DNA of 64,000 nt from Actinomycetes bacterium. Lineage in GTDB: Bacteria; Actinomycetota; Acidimicrobiia; Acidimicrobiales; Palsa-688. The stretch covers positions 1 through 64,000 of the forward strand of contig JAKBAM010000008.1 in assembly GCA_021809105.1 (NCBI GenBank). The letters run 5' to 3'. Below are positions 34,512-44,306 of this stretch, piece after piece (the stretch's first letter is position 1; the number at the start of each line of letters is the position of its first letter). The notes under the pieces are model-generated. The model was not told the DNA's origin and made no database searches. It saw only the letters and a list, made by a program, of their open reading frames with translations. Both the position numbers and the translations under genes were made by a program.

Positions 34512-34524
34512 ATCAGATATTACA
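34506..34524. promoter_or_regulatory. Candidate GntR operator TGNNATATCAGATATNNCA
   Basis: The 11-bp core ATATC-A-GATAT is a perfect inverted repeat, extended by matching outer TG and CA. It is AT-rich in an otherwise GC-rich region. It covers the GntR start codon on one strand and lies about 25 bp before the GTG of the monooxygenase on the other. Size and symmetry fit the short palindromes bound by FadR-type GntR dimers. Confidence 0.6.
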
Positions 34525-34548
34525 CTTCAGGCGATCGAAAGGGGCGAC

Positions 34549-35916
34549 GTGAGCCAAGACACAAGTCGGCAGATGTCACTGGTGGGATTCATGCAGGCGG
34601 GGAGCACGACGGTCTACGCCGGATCGTGGCGCCACCCGGCCACCGACCACGGCTTCCTCACCCAGGACTTCTACAAGAAGCTCGGTCGGACCCTCGAAGA
34701 GGGGTGCTTCGACCTCATGTTCTTCGACGACCGGCTTGCCATGCCGGGAATCTACGGCGGATCGGTGGCCGATGCCGTCCGGCTCGGAGCGCGCCCGGTC
34801 AAGCTGGACCTCTCGGTCGTCCTGGGCGTGGTGGCGGGCGCCACCCGGTCGATCGGGCTGGGAGCCACGTACTCGACGACGTACTACACGCCCTTCCACG
34901 TCGCGCGTACTTTCTCCACCCTCGACCACCTCTCCGGTGGCAGGGCCGCGTGGAACGTGGTCACGTCGGTCAACGACTCGGAAGCTCAGAACTACGGGCT
35001 CGAAGAGCACCTGGGCCACGACGACCGCTACGACCGGGCCGACGAGTTCCTCGAGGCGACCACCGGGCTGTGGGACACGTGGGAGGACGACGCACTGGTC
35101 CTCGACCGCTCCACCCCGATCTTCGCCGACCCGACCAAGGTCCACGAGCTGCGCCACGAAGGCAAGTGGTTCAAGGTGCGAGGGCCACTCACCCTGCCCC
35201 GATCGCCCCAGGGGCGCCCCGTGCTGCTGCAGGCGGGCTCGTCGGGCCGCGGCCGCGACTTCGCCGCCCGCTGGGCGGAGCTCATCTTCACCGGCGACCC
35301 CGACATCAACATCGCCCGGTCCCACTACAAAGACCAGAAGACCCGCATAGGCGAGCTGGGCCGCGACCCCGCAACGGTCAAGATGCTCCCGATGGCCTAC
35401 ACCGTCGTGGGGGAATCCCGGGCCCACGCCGAGGAGCGCGAGCGGTTGTTCCTCGATGAGCTCGTCGACCCGGCTGCGTCGCTCACCCTGCTGTCAGAGC
35501 TGATGAACTACGACTTCTCCGGCCTGCAGCTCGACTCGCCGATCACCGACGAGCTGATCGGCTCCGTGTCGGGTATCCGGGGCCTGGTGCAGAACCTGCG
35601 CCAGCACATCGGTGGGGACAACGTCACCCTCGCCGACCTGGCAGGCCACCGGGCCACCCTGCTCCAAGGCCCGCGCTTCGTCGGGACCGCCACCGAGATC
35701 GCCGATCAGATGGAGGAGTGGTTCCACGGGGATGCCTGTGACGGCTTCGTCATCGCCGCCACGCACGTCCCCGGCGCCTACGAGGACATGGTCCGGCTGG
35801 TGGTCCCCCAACTCCAGCGCCGCGGCCTCTTCCGCGACCGGTACACGGGGACGACTCTCCGCGACCACCTCGGCATCTCTCGGCCCGAGGCTGCCCCGCT
35901 CGGGTCGGCTGGCTAG
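34549..35916 (+). CDS. FMN-dependent monooxygenase (NtaA/SnaA/DszA family, luciferase-like)
   Basis: This 455-residue protein belongs to the two-component FMNH2-dependent monooxygenase group (NtaA, SnaA, DszA). Motifs are LMFFDDRLAMP, LGATYSTTYYTPFHVARTF, and SGGRAAWNVVTSVND. The length is typical. GTG 34549 has AAAGGGGCG upstream; ATG 34573 is an alternative. It needs a separate flavin reductase, which I do not see nearby. It probably oxygenates a substrate whose acid product is handled by the following CitE-like lyase and dehydrogenases. Confidence 0.88.
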   Translation: MSQDTSRQMSLVGFMQAGSTTVYAGSWRHPATDHGFLTQDFYKKLGRTLEEGCFDLMFFDDRLAMPGIYGGSVADAVRLGARPVKLDLSVVLGVVAGATRSIGLGATYSTTYYTPFHVARTFSTLDHLSGGRAAWNVVTSVNDSEAQNYGLEEHLGHDDRYDRADEFLEATTGLWDTWEDDALVLDRSTPIFADPTKVHELRHEGKWFKVRGPLTLPRSPQGRPVLLQAGSSGRGRDFAARWAELIFTGDPDINIARSHYKDQKTRIGELGRDPATVKMLPMAYTVVGESRAHAEERERLFLDELVDPAASLTLLSELMNYDFSGLQLDSPITDELIGSVSGIRGLVQNLRQHIGGDNVTLADLAGHRATLLQGPRFVGTATEIADQMEEWFHGDACDGFVIAATHVPGAYEDMVRLVVPQLQRRGLFRDRYTGTTLRDHLGISRPEAAPLGSAG

Positions 35917-35947
35917 TCTCTGACGGCCTACTGCCCGGGAGGCAACC

Positions 35948-36922
35948 TTGCGACAAACTCGACGCCGGCGCTCTGAGCTGGCCACACCCGCCAGCAACGA
36001 AGGAATGTGCGAGAAGGCGGCGCGCTCGGGCGCCGACCTTGTGTTCTTGGACCTCGAAGATGCCTGCGCTCCTTCCGTCAAGGAAACCGCACGCTCCATC
36101 GCAGTGGGGGCCCTGACCGGCTTGGACTGGGGAAGCACGGTCCGGGCGGTGCGGGTCAACGGTCTGGACACCCCCTGGTGCCACGGGGACATCATCGAGA
36201 TCGTGACGGGGGCGCGCCAGTCGTTGGACGTCATCATCGTGCCGAAGGCCCGCTCCGCCCGCGACGTCTGGTGGGTCGACGTCCTGCTGACGCAGCTGGA
36301 GGCCAAGCTGGGCATAGAGGAGCCGATCGGGCTCGAGGTGCTCATCGAGGAAGCCGAAGGCCTGGCCAACGCCGTGGAGATCGCCCGCTCCAGCGCTCGC
36401 CTCGAGGCGATCATCTTCGGTGCCGGTGACCTGTCCGCCTCGCAGCAGGCGCGGGTGGACGGCAATTTCGATCCGGTCAGCGAGTACCCCGGCGACTTCT
36501 GGCACTTCGCCCGGGTCCAGGTGGTGACCGCCGCTCGGGTGGGCCGCATCGATGCCATCGACGCCCCGTACCCCGCATACCGGGACCCGGACGGCTACCG
36601 GCGGGCCGCGGTCCATGCGAGCCTCCTCGGCTTCGACGGCAAGTGGGCCATCCACCCGGACCAGATCGCCATCGCCAATGACGTCTTCGCGCCCACGCCC
36701 GAAGAGGTCGAGGAGGCTCGCATGGCCATCGACGCCTACCGGAGCGCGGAGAGCGGGGGGGTGGGAGCCATCGGGCGTGACGGCAAGCTGGTCGACGCCG
36801 CCCACATGCGGCATGCCGCGACGACTCTGCGCAAGGCGGGCCTGCCCGCGGGCGGGGGCGGGGAGGGTGGCAGCAGCGGCTCCGAGGGTGACGCTCAGAG
36901 GGTGAGCAGCGCCGGCAGTTGA
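35948..36922 (+). CDS. HpcH/HpaI aldolase/citrate lyase (CitE-like) family protein
   Basis: This 324-residue TIM-barrel protein of the CitE/malyl-CoA lyase group has RRSELATPASNEGMCEKAA, ADLVFLDLEDAC (metal-binding Asp/Glu), VRVNGLDTPW, IIVPKARSARDV and FGAGDLSA. It should cleave or form a C-C bond in a beta-hydroxyacyl-CoA such as a malyl-CoA homologue. The TTG start has GGGAGG 5 bp upstream. The low-complexity Gly/Ser-rich C-terminus overlaps the end of the opposing dehydrogenase gene by 28 bp. Confidence 0.87.
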   Translation: MRQTRRRRSELATPASNEGMCEKAARSGADLVFLDLEDACAPSVKETARSIAVGALTGLDWGSTVRAVRVNGLDTPWCHGDIIEIVTGARQSLDVIIVPKARSARDVWWVDVLLTQLEAKLGIEEPIGLEVLIEEAEGLANAVEIARSSARLEAIIFGAGDLSASQQARVDGNFDPVSEYPGDFWHFARVQVVTAARVGRIDAIDAPYPAYRDPDGYRRAAVHASLLGFDGKWAIHPDQIAIANDVFAPTPEEVEEARMAIDAYRSAESGGVGAIGRDGKLVDAAHMRHAATTLRKAGLPAGGGGEGGSSGSEGDAQRVSSAGS

Positions 36923-37869
36923 CGGCTGGCTAGCAGCCGGGTGCCGAGGTCGTCGGTCAGCGACCGCGCCGAACCGAACAGCTGGTCGAGGACGAGGATC
37001 CGCCGGAAGTACCGGTGGAACGGGTGCTCGGCGGTGAAGCCAATGCCGGCGAGCACCTGCTGGCAGTGGCGGGCGGTCGTGCGAGCCCCCCGCCCAGCCA
37101 GCGCCTTGGCGGCGGCGGCCAGCTCTGGGGATGGGATGTCCCACGCCGCGTCGAGCACCCCGTCTGCCGCCTCGATGGCCACCAGCGCTTCGGCCAGGCG
37201 GTGGCGGACGGCTTGGAACTTGCCGATCGGCTGGCCGAACTGGATCCGATTGTTGGCGTGGTCGCGCGCCAGCTCGAGCATCGTCCTGGCGGCGCCGATC
37301 AGCTCATGAGCGACCGCCATCTGTGCCAGAGCGACGGCTTCGGGCCACCCGCGGGTGGCCTCCCCGGCGATCGGGCGGAATGGGATTCCATTGCCGGACA
37401 CCTCGGCGATGGCCAGGGCCGGATCCAACCCGCCCACCGGGCCCACGGCGAGGGCGGACCGCTCGACGGTCACCGCCAGGGTGGTCCCCGAGGCGCCTGG
37501 GTCCTTCGCCACGACCAGCACGGTCTCTCTGCGGTCCAGGTCGGCGGCGCCGAGGCCCCCGACGGTGAGCTGATCGCCGGCGAGCTCGGCCGGGGGTGCC
37601 CAGGAGCCGAGTCCCGGGAGGATCACGCCGTGCTCCGCGGGAGACTCGAGGCCCAGGCCGGCCGCCACCACAGTCGCCAGTGCCGAGGAGGTGACGTTGG
37701 CGGATCCCTGCAGGGCAAAGAGGACCGATACGGCGGCACGGCGGTCGACGGCCAACGCGTCTTGCCAGCCGAGCTCGATCAGGGCGGCGTCGAGGGCCGC
37801 GCCGGTGTGGCGCTCGGTGGCTTGGCGGATGCTTCGCTCGAACAGCTCCAGATCGTGTCCCTCGATCAT
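36895..37869 (-). CDS. Acyl-CoA dehydrogenase, short beta-type subunit of a pair
   Basis: This 324-residue protein is a reduced acyl-CoA dehydrogenase. The C-terminal half keeps NRIQFGQPIGKFQAVRHRLAE and GIGFTAEHPFHRYFRR, while the middle domain is short and lacks the substrate loop. ATG 37869 overlaps the stop of the upstream alpha-type gene (ATGA). It is shorter than the two other beta-type proteins (348 and 376 residues). It is expected to contribute to FAD binding in a heterotetramer rather than to act alone. Confidence 0.85.
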   Translation of the reverse strand: MIEGHDLELFERSIRQATERHTGAALDAALIELGWQDALAVDRRAAVSVLFALQGSANVTSSALATVVAAGLGLESPAEHGVILPGLGSWAPPAELAGDQLTVGGLGAADLDRRETVLVVAKDPGASGTTLAVTVERSALAVGPVGGLDPALAIAEVSGNGIPFRPIAGEATRGWPEAVALAQMAVAHELIGAARTMLELARDHANNRIQFGQPIGKFQAVRHRLAEALVAIEAADGVLDAAWDIPSPELAAAAKALAGRGARTTARHCQQVLAGIGFTAEHPFHRYFRRILVLDQLFGSARSLTDDLGTRLLASRQLPALLTL

Positions 37870-38996
37870 CGGTCGTCGCCGAGATCCAGGATCCGGCGGG
37901 CAATGATGTTCCGCTGGATCTCGGCGCTGCCGCCGTAGATGGTGGCCGCCCGGGAGTAGAGGAACTCCGACCGCCAGCGCCTGCTCGCGCCGTCGTCGCC
38001 GAGGACCACCTCGCCTGCCAGTCCCGCCGCCGCCAGGTCGAACACCGCCTGCTCGGCCGTCGCCACCAGGACCTTGTCCACGGAGGTCTCCGGGCCGAGG
38101 GGGTCGCCCGCGGCCATGCGGTACTGCGTCGCTCGGGATCGCGCCCGGAAGGCGTAGAGGATCTGGACCACTTCGCCGACCTCGGCGGGGCTCAGGGCGC
38201 CGGCGGGGACAGCGGCCAGCAGGTGCTCGAGCTTGCGGTGCAGGTACGCGCCCTTGTGCCAGAGTGACGTGCTGCGCTCGTAAGGCAGCAGGTCCATGGC
38301 CACCGACCATCCCTTGTCCACCTCACCCAGCGTCCGCTCGAAGGGGACCGCCACGTCGTCGTAGAAGACCTCGGAGAACTCGTCCACGCCGTGCATGGTT
38401 TGCAGGGGCCGGACCGTGATCCCCGGGCTGTCCATGTCGATGAACAGCGCCGTGATGCCCCGGTGCGCCGACTCCTGAGAGCCGGTCCTGGTGAGGAGCA
38501 CGCAGCGTGCGGCGTACTGCGCGTAGCTGGTCCAGACCTTCTGGCCGCTCACCCGCCACCCGTCGTCGGTGCGCGTGGCGCGGCAGGTCAACGACGCCAG
38601 GTTGCTCCCGGTCCCGGGCTCGGAGAAGCCCTGGCACCAGGTCTCGTCCCCCCGGAGCAGTCTCGGCACCAACGAGGCTGCCAGCTCGGGTCGGGCGAAG
38701 CCGATCATGGTGGGGGCCAGCACTTCGGTCATCGAGTAGACACCCGGCTCGACCACGTCACGCGCAGTGAGGGCCTCGCCCAGGTAGGCCCGCAGGATCG
38801 GTGAACCGCCGAGGCCGCCTACCCGCTCGGGCCATCCCCAGCGCACCCAGCCGGCCTCGTACCCGAGCCTCTTGACCTTGGCGAGCTGGGCCATCTGCTG
38901 GTCGAGTGTGCCGAGGCCCGGATGGTCGGGCGCCAAGGCGTCCTCTTGCTCGTCCAGCCAGTGGTCGACGCCCTTGCGAAAAGAGTCGAGCTCCAT
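37866..38996 (-). CDS. Acyl-CoA dehydrogenase, alpha-type subunit of a pair
   Basis: This 376-residue protein has CQGFSEPGTGSNLASL, WRVSGQKVWTSYAQYA, LPYERSTSLWH with the candidate catalytic Glu, and GGSAEIQRNIIARRILDLG at the C-terminus. The length and motif pattern match the alpha-type protein at 31903. ATG 38996 (MELDSFRKG) is taken as the start; GTG 39020 would add 8 residues and overlap the SDR stop. It is coupled to the beta-type gene by ATGA. Confidence 0.9.
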   Translation of the reverse strand: MELDSFRKGVDHWLDEQEDALAPDHPGLGTLDQQMAQLAKVKRLGYEAGWVRWGWPERVGGLGGSPILRAYLGEALTARDVVEPGVYSMTEVLAPTMIGFARPELAASLVPRLLRGDETWCQGFSEPGTGSNLASLTCRATRTDDGWRVSGQKVWTSYAQYAARCVLLTRTGSQESAHRGITALFIDMDSPGITVRPLQTMHGVDEFSEVFYDDVAVPFERTLGEVDKGWSVAMDLLPYERSTSLWHKGAYLHRKLEHLLAAVPAGALSPAEVGEVVQILYAFRARSRATQYRMAAGDPLGPETSVDKVLVATAEQAVFDLAAAGLAGEVVLGDDGASRRWRSEFLYSRAATIYGGSAEIQRNIIARRILDLGDDR

Positions 38997-39003
38997 CACA
39001 TCG

Positions 39004-39789
39004 TCACGGGAGCTGGCCACGGCTCTCGAGGAACGGTTGGGTGTAGGCGATCTGGCCGGTCAAGGTCGCCGGGTCTCCGCTGCAGAGGATGAGGACCGTC
39101 TCGGTGATCAGACCGACGTCCTCGGTGTCGGTCTTCGCCAGGTCGAGCGCCCCTGCGCCGGGCGTGGGTACCGGCTTCCAAGGGGCCGCGGCGTTGACCG
39201 CGATGCCGCTCGAGTACAGCTCGGCGGCCAGGCTCACGGTGAGGCGGTCCAGCGCGGCCTTGACGGTGCCGTACATGCCGAACCCGGCGGAGGCATCGAA
39301 GTCGGAGAACGGAGGACCAGGGGGACGGTCGCCGGCGATCGAGGTCAGGTTGAGGATCCAGCCCCGCCCCCGCTCGCGCATGCGGGGCAGCACCAGCTGT
39401 GTGAGGTGGAGCGGCGCCAGCACGTGCATCTCCATCATGAGCCGTGCCCGTCGCTCCGGGAACTCGTCCAGCGGGCGGAGGAAGGTCACCGCCGCGTTGT
39501 TCACCAGGATGTCGGGCGCCCCGACCTGGCGCTCGACCTCGGCTACCACCCGCTCACGGTCTTCGGCCTTGGAGATGTCGGCCTGCACCGCTACCGAACG
39601 GCCGCCGGCGGCGTTGATCTCGTCGCAGGTCTCGCGCAGTGAGCCCTGCTGTCCCGGATCGGGATCCATCGTGCGGGCCGTGATGGCCACCGTGGCGCCC
39701 TCGGATGCCAGCTTCTCGGCGATGGCCTTGCCGAGACCCCGGCTGGCGCCCGTGACGAGCGCTACCTTTCCCTCACAGCGGTTGCCCAA
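39004..39789 (-). CDS. SDR family oxidoreductase
   Basis: This 261-residue classical SDR has VTGASRGLG, VNNAAVTF, a catalytic serine in NLTSIAG and YGTVKAALDRL (Tyr-x3-Lys). The start is a TTG at 39789 after GAGGGGAAGA. It precedes the acyl-CoA dehydrogenase pair in the same direction, with 7 bp between its stop and the preferred start. It probably acts on the hydroxyacyl or ketoacyl stage of the same pathway. Confidence 0.88.
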   Translation of the reverse strand: MGNRCEGKVALVTGASRGLGKAIAEKLASEGATVAITARTMDPDPGQQGSLRETCDEINAAGGRSVAVQADISKAEDRERVVAEVERQVGAPDILVNNAAVTFLRPLDEFPERRARLMMEMHVLAPLHLTQLVLPRMRERGRGWILNLTSIAGDRPPGPPFSDFDASAGFGMYGTVKAALDRLTVSLAAELYSSGIAVNAAAPWKPVPTPGAGALDLAKTDTEDVGLITETVLILCSGDPATLTGQIAYTQPFLESRGQLP

Positions 39790-39865
39790 GGCTCTTCCCC
39801 TCGTAGTGCGGCGCCGCCAGACTAGCCGGCCCTCCCTCAGCGCTCAGACGGGGATTGATGACACC

Positions 39866-40837
39866 ATGACCGCCATCCAGCTCGACGTCCACCAGCTCCA
39901 GGAGCGGCTGGCGTCCATCGATGTCCGCGACGTGCGACCGCTGTCGGGCGGTGCCTCGAGCCTCACGTATGTCGGTTCGATGGGCGATGAACGAGTGGTC
40001 GTCAAAGTGGCGCCCCCTGGCGTAGCCCCCCTGCGGAACCGGGACGTGCTGCGCCAGGCTCGACTGATGCGGGCTCTCCAGCAGACTCCGGTGCCCGTTC
40101 CCCGCGTCGTCTGGGAGGACGCCGGCGATCCGCCCGACACGCCGCCCCTGTTCGTGATGACCTTCGCCGAGGGATCCTCGTCGGAGCCGCTGTTCGACCG
40201 GGACTGCGACGACGACGCCACCAAAGTGGCCGAGGCGGCCCGCAACGCCGCCCGGACCCTCGCCCAGGTGCACGCCATCGAACCCGCCGACTTGGGCTTG
40301 TCCGCCGAGCCGGTAGTCGGCCCCGTGGCCGAGGTCGACCGGTGGAGCCGGCTGCTCCAGACCGTCGACGCCGCCTTGGTGCCCGGATGGGAGGATGTCG
40401 CTGCGCAGCTGCGCAGCCGCGAGCCGGCGGGCGTCCGAATCGGCCTGGTGCACGGCGACTTCCGCCTCGGCAACCTGCTCAGGAGCGGCAGCCGCATCAC
40501 CGCGGTCGTCGACTGGGAGATCTGGTCCCTCGGGGATCCACGGGTCGATCTGGGCTGGTTCCTAGCCAACTGCGATCCGGCCACCTACCGGCGCGACACC
40601 CCCCAGGCGTCGTGGTTGCCGTCGCTCGACGAGCTCACCGAGACCTACAGCCGTACCCTCGGGAGAGAGGTGCCGGACCTGCGATGGTTCCGGGCGCTCG
40701 CGTGCTTCAAATCGAGCGCCACCTGGTCGCTGATCGTGAAGCACGATCGGCGCCGCGCCGAGCCCGACCCCGCCGTCGAGGAGGTGGGGAGGCAGCTGCC
40801 GGGCCTGCTCGATCAGGCCCGGCAGCTCCTCGGCTGA
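39866..40837 (+). CDS. APH-family phosphotransferase (second kinase partner of acyl-CoA dehydrogenase)
   Basis: This 323-residue APH-fold kinase has RPLSGGASSLTYVG in the nucleotide lobe, VVVKV with the ATP lysine, HGDFRLGNLL at residues 196-205 and VVDWEIWSLGDPRVDLGW with Asp216. It is divergent from the SDR at 39004 and converges on the acyl-CoA dehydrogenase at 40838. The two stop codons share the palindrome TGATCA. That dehydrogenase is a paralogue of the one paired with the kinase at 23292, so the kinase/dehydrogenase association occurs twice. Confidence 0.85.
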   Translation: MTAIQLDVHQLQERLASIDVRDVRPLSGGASSLTYVGSMGDERVVVKVAPPGVAPLRNRDVLRQARLMRALQQTPVPVPRVVWEDAGDPPDTPPLFVMTFAEGSSSEPLFDRDCDDDATKVAEAARNAARTLAQVHAIEPADLGLSAEPVVGPVAEVDRWSRLLQTVDAALVPGWEDVAAQLRSREPAGVRIGLVHGDFRLGNLLRSGSRITAVVDWEIWSLGDPRVDLGWFLANCDPATYRRDTPQASWLPSLDELTETYSRTLGREVPDLRWFRALACFKSSATWSLIVKHDRRRAEPDPAVEEVGRQLPGLLDQARQLLG

Positions 40838-42136
40838 TCAGCGGACCGGCACGATCCCCTCGAGCCGCTCGGCGTACTTGGCCTGCGCCGCCTCCCGCCG
40901 CCGGACTAGGTGCTCGGAAGGGAAGAGGTCGGGTGCGGGGGTGTAACCCTTGAGGATCTGGCGTGCGAGGGTGACCTTGTGGACCTCCGTCGGCCCGTCC
41001 GCCAACCCGAGGACGAACGACTCCACCAGGTAGCGCACGAGCGGCATCTCGTTGGTCGTCCCGAGCGACCCGTGCAGCTGGAGCGCCCGCGCCGACACGT
41101 CGTGGAGGACCTTCTGCATCATGGCCTTGACCGCCGAGATGTCGGCCCGCACGGCCCGGTAGTCCCCAAGCTGGTCGATCTTCCACGCCGTCTGCATCGT
41201 GAGCAGCCGGAAGGACTCGATCTCCATCCAGGAGTCGGCGATCATCTCCTGCACCATCTGCTTGTTGCCGAGCATCTCGCCCTGGGTGTGGCGCGACACG
41301 GCGCGCTCGCAGATCATGTCGAAGATGCGCCGCACCAGGCCGACGGTGCGCATGGCGTGGTGGATCCTCCCGCCCCCGAGCCGGGTCTGGGCGACGGCGA
41401 AAGCACCCCCGCGAGGGCCGAGCATGTGATCTGCCGGAACCCTGACACCTTCGTAGCGGACATAGGCCTCGTAGCCGTCACCGACCGGCTCGTAGCCCAT
41501 GCCGACGTCCCGCAGCACATTGATGCCGGGGGTCTCCACCGGGACGACGAACATGGAGTGCCGCTGGTAGGGAGCGGCGTCGGGATCGGTGACGGCCATC
41601 ACGATCAAGAAGGCGGCGAGGGACGCGAACGACGTGAACCACTTCTCGCCGTGGATGACCCATTCGTCCCCGTCGAGCGTGGCGCTGGTGGTGAACACCT
41701 TGGGGTCGGCCCCCCCTTGTGGCTCGGTCATCGAGAACGCCGACACGATGCGGTTGTCCAGCAGCGGTTCGAGGTAGCGAGCCTTCAGCTCGGACGTGCC
41801 GTAATGGGCCAGGATCTCGCTGTTGCCCGAGTCGGGCGCCTGGGAGCCGAAGACGATCGGCGCGCACACCGAGCGGCCGAGGATCTCGTTGAGGAGGGCC
41901 AGCTTGACCTGCCCGTACCCCGGCCCTCCGAGATGCGATCCCAGATGGGTGGCCCAAAGGCCGCGCTCTTTGACCAGCTTCTGCAACGGCGGTATCAGCG
42001 CTTGGCGGACCGGGTCCTTCAGGTCATGCGATTCCACCACCACGTAGTCGAGCGGCTCGCACTCCTCCCGCACGAACTCGTCGGCCCATTTGAGAGCTGC
42101 TGCGTACTCAGGGTCAGTCGAGAAATCCCAGGCCAT
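40838..42136 (-). CDS. Acyl-CoA dehydrogenase, ACAD10/11-like clade (paralogue of 21994)
   Basis: This 432-residue protein aligns throughout with the product of 21994: MAWDFSTDPEY at the start, FSMTEPQGGADP, LGGGRIHHAMRT, LQLHGSLGTTNEMP and LADGPTEVHKVTLARQIL. The last is the DGPxEVH form of the ACAD10/11 clade. ATG 42136 has AGGAG 5 bp upstream; GTG 42142 is an alternative. The kinase gene at 39866 converges on it. I infer a role in processing hydroxyacyl-CoA through a phosphorylated intermediate. Confidence 0.88.
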   Translation of the reverse strand: MAWDFSTDPEYAAALKWADEFVREECEPLDYVVVESHDLKDPVRQALIPPLQKLVKERGLWATHLGSHLGGPGYGQVKLALLNEILGRSVCAPIVFGSQAPDSGNSEILAHYGTSELKARYLEPLLDNRIVSAFSMTEPQGGADPKVFTTSATLDGDEWVIHGEKWFTSFASLAAFLIVMAVTDPDAAPYQRHSMFVVPVETPGINVLRDVGMGYEPVGDGYEAYVRYEGVRVPADHMLGPRGGAFAVAQTRLGGGRIHHAMRTVGLVRRIFDMICERAVSRHTQGEMLGNKQMVQEMIADSWMEIESFRLLTMQTAWKIDQLGDYRAVRADISAVKAMMQKVLHDVSARALQLHGSLGTTNEMPLVRYLVESFVLGLADGPTEVHKVTLARQILKGYTPAPDLFPSEHLVRRREAAQAKYAERLEGIVPVR

Positions 42137-42213
42137 CACCACTCCTGTCCCGCGATCGGCGGGTTCTGTCGCTCGCCCGGCGACCGCTCCCGCTGTATGT
42201 AGTGTCTACGATG

Positions 42214-42229
42214 ACGCCAATACTGGCGT
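42214..42229. promoter_or_regulatory. Palindrome ACGCCA-N4-TGGCGT in divergent promoter region
   Basis: A perfect 6-bp inverted repeat with a 4-bp spacer sits midway between the divergent acyl-CoA dehydrogenase (start 42136) and thiolase (start 42266). It could be a regulator binding site serving both directions. There is no regulator gene adjacent, so the binding protein is unknown. Confidence 0.4.
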
Positions 42230-42265
42230 AGGAGCGGGCCGGATTGCGAACCAAGGCAGGTTGAC

Positions 42266-43495
<1,230 letters not shown>

Positions 43496-44272
43496 GTGGG
43501 ATCGCTCACAGCCGAGCGCCCGTCCGCGGGGGTGGTCTTGCTGCGGTTCAACCGTCCTGAGCGGCTGAACGCCATCGACGAGAGCCTCGCCCAGGAGCTA
43601 CGGACAAACCTGGCCGGAGTCGGCGGCGACCGGGAGATCCGAGTCGTGGTCCTGACCGGGAACGGGCGAGGGTTCTGCTCGGGGCTGGACATGCGCGACT
43701 TCGGTCCGAGCATGCCCGTCGATTCGGCGGCCGCCATCGACCGGCTCCACTTCCAGGAGGCGATGGCCTCGTTGCCCGATCTCCTCCGGCAACTTCCCCA
43801 ACCGGTGATCGCGGCGGTCAACGGTCCCGCGGTGGGGGGCGGGATGGCCCTGTGCCTGGCCGCCGACGTCCGGGTGTGTGGCGCCTCGGCGTCGTTCGCC
43901 AACGCCGCGATCCGCATCGGCCTAACCGGCGCGGAGATGGGCATGAGCTACTACCTGCCCCGCGTCGTAGGTACCAGCGTGGCGGCAGATTGGATGCTCA
44001 CGGGTCGAACCGTGCCGGCTGGGGAGGCGCTTCGTTGCGGACTGGTCAGCGCGATGGTCGACGACGACCGGTTGGTCGACCACGCCCTGGAGATGGCCGC
44101 GGAGATGGCGACCCACTCGGCACTCGCCTTGCAGTTGACCAAGCGGGCGCTCCAGGCGAACGTCGACGCCCCCGGCCTGGCGGCCGCCCTCGAGCTGGAA
44201 AACCGCAACCAGCTGATAGCCCACTCCACCGACGAGGCAGCCGCCGCCCGCACCGCCTGGGCCCGGCGGTGA
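43496..44272 (+). CDS. Enoyl-CoA hydratase/isomerase family protein
   Basis: This 258-residue crotonase-fold protein has RGFCSGLDMRDF and AAVNGPAVGGGMALCLAADV (oxyanion hole). The first hydratase Glu is replaced by Ala, and the second region reads IRIGLTGAEMGMSYYLPR, with one Glu shifted. This form is common in actinobacterial EchA paralogues and may indicate isomerase or other chemistry. It lies directly after the thiolase gene and before the racemase. Confidence 0.87.
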   Translation: MGSLTAERPSAGVVLLRFNRPERLNAIDESLAQELRTNLAGVGGDREIRVVVLTGNGRGFCSGLDMRDFGPSMPVDSAAAIDRLHFQEAMASLPDLLRQLPQPVIAAVNGPAVGGGMALCLAADVRVCGASASFANAAIRIGLTGAEMGMSYYLPRVVGTSVAADWMLTGRTVPAGEALRCGLVSAMVDDDRLVDHALEMAAEMATHSALALQLTKRALQANVDAPGLAAALELENRNQLIAHSTDEAAAARTAWARR

Positions 44273-44306
44273 CCAGGCAGTCCGTGGTCCGGCCGGTCCG
44301 TCCCAC

